A stretch of 64,000 bases of DNA, taken from a bacterium 1xD8-48. Its GTDB lineage: Bacteria > Bacillota > Clostridia > Lachnospirales > Lachnospiraceae. This document shows, one piece after another, positions 61,309-64,000 of this stretch. A program made the position numbers and the translations under genes. The number at the start of each line of letters is the position of its first letter. Positions within the stretch are counted from its first letter, which is position 1. The notes beneath the pieces were generated by a model that saw only the letters and a list, made by a program, of their open reading frames with translations, was not told the origin of the DNA and ran no database searches. Location of the stretch: assembly GCA_009917455.1 (NCBI GenBank), contig QZDS01000004.1, positions 62,001 through 126,000 of the forward strand, written 5' to 3'.

Positions 61309-62427
61309 ATGCCGGAACCGATTCGGATACTTCACGTGCTTGGCACCACCCAGTTAGGGGGTGCGGAAAGCCGCATCATGGATTTATACCGCCATGTGGA
61401 CAGGGAAAGAGTACAGTTTGATTTCCTGGTGCATACGGACAAAGAAGGATTTTTTGATAAGGAAATAAGGGAATTGGGAGGGCGGATTTTCAGAGCTCCT
61501 CGGTTTCGTTTTTATAATTATTTTTCATACAAAAAGGCAATGACGGATTTTTTCAGGGAAAATCACGAGTTCCGGGCGGTGCAGGGCCACATCACAAGCA
61601 CCGCGGCCATTTATCTGCCCATTGCAAAAAAAGCGGGTGTGCCGCTGATTATTGCCCATGCCAGGAGCGCGGGGGTGGATAAGGGAATTAAAGGAATCTT
61701 AACGAGGGTGCTCCGACGTAATCTTTCAGAAAAAGCGGACTTTCTGTTCACCTGCTCAGAGCTTGCCGGAATTTCCGTGTTTGGGAAGAAGGCCGTGGAG
61801 GCGGGAAAAACAGTTTTTGTGCCGAACGCTATCGACTGCGGGGACTTTGAATATGACGGGCTGCGGCGGCAGAAAATCAGGGAGGAGCTTGGCCTTTCGG
61901 ATAAATATGTGATTGGCCATGTGGGAAGATTTCACTACGCAAAGAACCACGAGTATTTGCTGCAGGTTTTTGCCGCTCTTTGCAGAAAGGGAGATAAGGA
62001 CTATGCGCTTCTTCTGCTGGGGGAGGGCGGCGGCATGGAGGCGGCCGGAAATCAGGCAAAGGAACTTGGAATTTCGGATAAGGTTTTGTTCGCGGGAAAT
62101 AAACGGAACGTTTACGATTATTATCAGGCCATGGATTACTTTGTGTATCCGTCCCGGTTCGAGGGACTTCCGGGGACTGTGGTGGAGGCCCAGACCTCGG
62201 GGTTAAGATGCCTGATGTCGGACAGTATCTGTACGGAGGTTATGGCGACAGAGCTGGTACAGGCTATGAGCATTAAGGAGTCCCCCGAAAAGTGGGCGGA
62301 ATATATTGTTGACACGCAGGAGTATGAAAGGGCGGGGCATAAGGAGCAGATGGAGAAAGCCGGGTTTGACGTGAAGGCTCAGGCGGAAATTATGACGGGA
62401 TTTTACGAGACCGGAAGCTTTCAATAG
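61309..62427 (+). CDS. GT4 glycosyltransferase
   Basis: A 372-residue GT-B enzyme. N-terminal: RILHVLGTTQLGGAESRIMD (about 5-24; the GGAE acceptor loop), QGHITSTAAIYLPIAKKAG, and HARSAGVDKG. C-terminal donor domain: IGHVGRFHYAKNHEYLL (about 203-219), LLGEGGGMEA and the EX7E motif in SRFEGLPGTVVEAQTSGLR. The donor is unknown; neighbours suggest a HexNAc or HexNAcA. ATG 61309 has TAGGGGG about 8 bases upstream; the longer frame from 61261 overlaps the deacetylase. Confidence 0.87.
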   Translation: MPEPIRILHVLGTTQLGGAESRIMDLYRHVDRERVQFDFLVHTDKEGFFDKEIRELGGRIFRAPRFRFYNYFSYKKAMTDFFRENHEFRAVQGHITSTAAIYLPIAKKAGVPLIIAHARSAGVDKGIKGILTRVLRRNLSEKADFLFTCSELAGISVFGKKAVEAGKTVFVPNAIDCGDFEYDGLRRQKIREELGLSDKYVIGHVGRFHYAKNHEYLLQVFAALCRKGDKDYALLLLGEGGGMEAAGNQAKELGISDKVLFAGNKRNVYDYYQAMDYFVYPSRFEGLPGTVVEAQTSGLRCLMSDSICTEVMATELVQAMSIKESPEKWAEYIVDTQEYERAGHKEQMEKAGFDVKAQAEIMTGFYETGSFQ

Positions 62428-62441
62428 CGGGACGCGTTTTT

Positions 62442-63707
62442 ATGAGAGAGAAAAACAAAACGGAGAATAAAAAAATCATGCTGATTACTCCCATGCTGCA
62501 TCAGGGGGGCTTTGAACGAATCTGCGTTATGACGGCCAGAGCCCTTTCGCAGCGCCGGGATACAGAGGCGGTTATTGTGGTCTTTTCCATGGAGGATATT
62601 GCCTTTGACATTTCCGGGCTTTCGGTGATTGATTTAAATCTGAAAGCAAAAGACGGCAGGCTTCGGAAGATTCTTAATATCATAAGACGAGGCATAAAAC
62701 TGACCGCCCTTCAGAAAAAGCTGGGAACGGATATTTCCTACAGCTTCGGCACAACGGCCAATATCGCGAACTCTCTGAGCCGGGGGGCGAAAAGGAAAAT
62801 TTCCGCCTGCCATTCCTTTGAGGAGATTCGGGGCGGGATTTACATGAAGCTTATCAGCCGCTGTACGGACAGGGTACTTTGCTGTTCAAAGAAGATGGCG
62901 GATTTGGTACAGGAAAGCTATGGCTTTCCCAATGCAAAGGCATTGTGGAATCCCTGCGATATTCAGGGAATCCTTGCGCAAAGCCGCAAAGAGCCGGATA
63001 AGGATATTGGATTTTTCAGAGAAAACGGCAAAATTCTGGTGTCCATGGGCCGGGAGGACGATGTGAAGGGCTTCTGGCATCTTCTGAAAATTTACCGGCG
63101 GGTTTATGAGGAAGAAGAAAATGTCGGCCTTGCCGTTATCGGAGAGGGCGGTTTTGAGGAATACAGAAGGCTTGCAAAGGAGCTGGGAGTGGAAAAACGG
63201 GTGTTTTTTACAGGCCTTAAAAAGAATCCTTTCCCTTATCTCAGGGAGAGCGATATTTATCTTTTGACATCCTTAAGCGAGGGGCTTCCCAATGCGCTGG
63301 TGGAGGCGCTTGCCCTGTCCCTCCCGGTAGTGTCGGCTAATTGTCTGTCTGGGCCTGCGGAAATCCTTCATGGGGATTTCAGGGAGGCGGAAGCGCAGAA
63401 GGAGGTCTTTTTGGGGGACTATGGCATTCTTGTCCCGCCGCTTTCACCGGAGAAGGACTTGTCCGTGCGCTGGGAACCGGAGGGAGAGGCTCTCTGCGGG
63501 GAGGAGGCGGATAAATCATCTTGCCGCGGGGAAAAGAAGCGTATTGCGCTGGAGGAAGCGGAGGATAAGTTTGCGGGCGCGGTTCTGAGACTTTTGCAGG
63601 ATGAAGCTCTTTATAAAAGCTATCGGGACAAGGCTCCGGCAAGGGCCGGGGATTTTTCAACGGAAAATTATATGGAAGGCTTGCTTTCCTGTATGGAGAA
63701 AATGTAA
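62442..63707 (+). CDS. GT4 glycosyltransferase
   Basis: A 421-residue GT-B enzyme. N-terminal: IMLITPMLHQGGFERICVMT (about 12-31), SYSFGTTANIANSLSRG, and CHSFEEIRGG. Donor domain: LVSMGREDDVKGFWHLL (about 204-220), AVIGEGGFEEYRRLAKEL and the EX7E motif in LSEGLPNALVEALALSLPVV. A charged insertion at about 340-375 (RWEPEGEALCGEEADKSSCR) is not usual for the family. It is followed at once by an asparagine-synthetase-like gene; ATG and stop share TAAATG. Confidence 0.87.
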   Translation: MREKNKTENKKIMLITPMLHQGGFERICVMTARALSQRRDTEAVIVVFSMEDIAFDISGLSVIDLNLKAKDGRLRKILNIIRRGIKLTALQKKLGTDISYSFGTTANIANSLSRGAKRKISACHSFEEIRGGIYMKLISRCTDRVLCCSKKMADLVQESYGFPNAKALWNPCDIQGILAQSRKEPDKDIGFFRENGKILVSMGREDDVKGFWHLLKIYRRVYEEEENVGLAVIGEGGFEEYRRLAKELGVEKRVFFTGLKKNPFPYLRESDIYLLTSLSEGLPNALVEALALSLPVVSANCLSGPAEILHGDFREAEAQKEVFLGDYGILVPPLSPEKDLSVRWEPEGEALCGEEADKSSCRGEKKRIALEEAEDKFAGAVLRLLQDEALYKSYRDKAPARAGDFSTENYMEGLLSCMEKM

Positions 63708-64000
63708 ATGTGCGGAATATGTGGATTTTTCAGTAAAAACCGGATAACGGAAGATGCGCTTACAGCGATGAACAACACCATGTATCACAGGGGACCGGAC
63801 GACGCGGGGGTAGAGCTTTATCCTGCCGAAGGAGGCTATACGGTGGGGCTTGCCCAGAGACGGCTTTCCATTTTCGACCTTTCGCCTCTGGGACATCAGC
63901 CCATGCATTCGCCGGACGGGAGAGTCAGTGTTGTTTATAACGGGGAAATCTACAATTTTAAGAAGCTGAAAGAGGAACTGTCGGATTATCCCTTTATATC
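63708..64000 (+). CDS. asnB: Asparagine synthetase B-like glutamine amidotransferase (3' end outside window)
   Basis: The first 97 residues of a class II glutamine amidotransferase. It begins MCGICGFF, with Cys2 the expected N-terminal nucleophile after methionine removal. NTMYHRGPDDAGVE (RGPDDxG), AQRRLSIFDLSPLGHQPM and VVYNGEIYNFKKLKEEL are all typical of AsnB. The synthetase domain lies beyond the window. ATG 63708 directly follows the GT4 stop and has GGAG upstream. AsnB homologues in polysaccharide loci can amidate uronic acids; with TviB/TviC-like enzymes upstream, amidation of GalNAcA is as likely as asparagine synthesis. Confidence 0.9.
   Translation, partial: MCGICGFFSKNRITEDALTAMNNTMYHRGPDDAGVELYPAEGGYTVGLAQRRLSIFDLSPLGHQPMHSPDGRVSVVYNGEIYNFKKLKEELSDYPFI

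Noticed and set aside
63379..63660. Minus-strand proline-rich frame in the last GT4 gene
   Set aside because: Proline/arginine-rich shadow frame opposite the charged insertion of the glycosyltransferase; no ribosome site.
1..64000. CRISPR arrays, tRNA or rRNA genes
   Set aside because: No regularly spaced direct repeats, cloverleaf-like segments with CCA/TTC signatures or rRNA stretches were noticed on either strand; small cases could still have been missed without a scan.

Overview
The window looks like a chromosomal segment of a Gram-positive gut clostridium, most likely Lachnospiraceae (Clostridium cluster XIVa). This rests on the RlmD-type methyltransferase with a clostridial C-terminal extension, a CotH kinase-like protein, a Bce-type two-component/ABC module, DUF6020 and DUF6056 membrane proteins and strong GGAGG ribosome binding sites. 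No rRNA, tRNA or CRISPR array was seen. The species cannot be named from sequence alone.

Region 1 (1-1345) is the 3' part of an rRNA uracil methyltransferase gene. Region 2 (1369-13150) is an A+T-rich accessory island placed directly behind it. It holds a complete type I restriction-modification operon (hsdR-hsdM-hsdS). Continuing in the same direction are a nucleoside-deoxyribosyltransferase/TIR-like protein, a small one-helix membrane protein and an AbiTii-domain protein. After a terminator comes an ~810-base stretch without genes that resembles a truncated group II intron domain I, then a small ORF, a RhuM-family protein, a large serine recombinase and a broken IS200-type transposase. The island ends against a decayed feoA-feoB remnant. 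Region 3 (13151-17656) concerns metals: an ArsR/SmtB repressor, a Zn/Cd-type P1B ATPase with its HMA domain encoded separately, and a divergent ArsR-AraC pair whose promoter overlaps an inverted repeat.

Region 4 (17749-26384) is mixed: two unknown proteins behind a near-consensus promoter, a DUF-type tyrosine phosphatase, a GNAT enzyme, a BceRSAB-like antimicrobial-peptide sensing/resistance module, a beta-carbonic anhydrase and a HAD phosphatase.

Region 5 (26374-64000, running off the end) is a very large cell-surface glycan locus. On the minus strand lies a CMP-nonulosonate (pseudaminic-acid-like) segment, pseF - PLP decarboxylase - pseI - pseG. A GT52-like glycosyltransferase and a CotH-like protein run divergently from it. 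From 38325 onward, behind its own promoter, all genes are on the plus strand. They comprise an ABC flippase, an acyltransferase, WecE aminotransferase, a GNAT acetyltransferase, a GtrB-like GT2, several polytopic GT-C-like proteins and a Wzy/WaaL-like protein. These are followed by a bacillosamine-type set (UDP-GlcNAc 4,6-dehydratase, aminotransferase, initiating sugar-phosphate transferase), an ATP-grasp ligase and a GT4, then TviB/TviC-like enzymes for UDP-GalNAcA, a deacetylase, two GT4 enzymes and the start of an asparagine-synthetase-like amidotransferase.

Read together, region 5 predicts a lipid-linked repeat unit begun with a 4-amino-4,6-dideoxy sugar. The unit is extended by GT4 enzymes, probably carries amino-sugar uronate (possibly amidated), is flipped by the ABC protein and is polymerised or ligated outside, with nonulosonate decoration possible. 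The most promising undescribed items are the three-gene set behind hsdS, the PLP decarboxylase inside the nonulosonate operon, and the ATP-grasp enzyme where an acetyltransferase is normally found.
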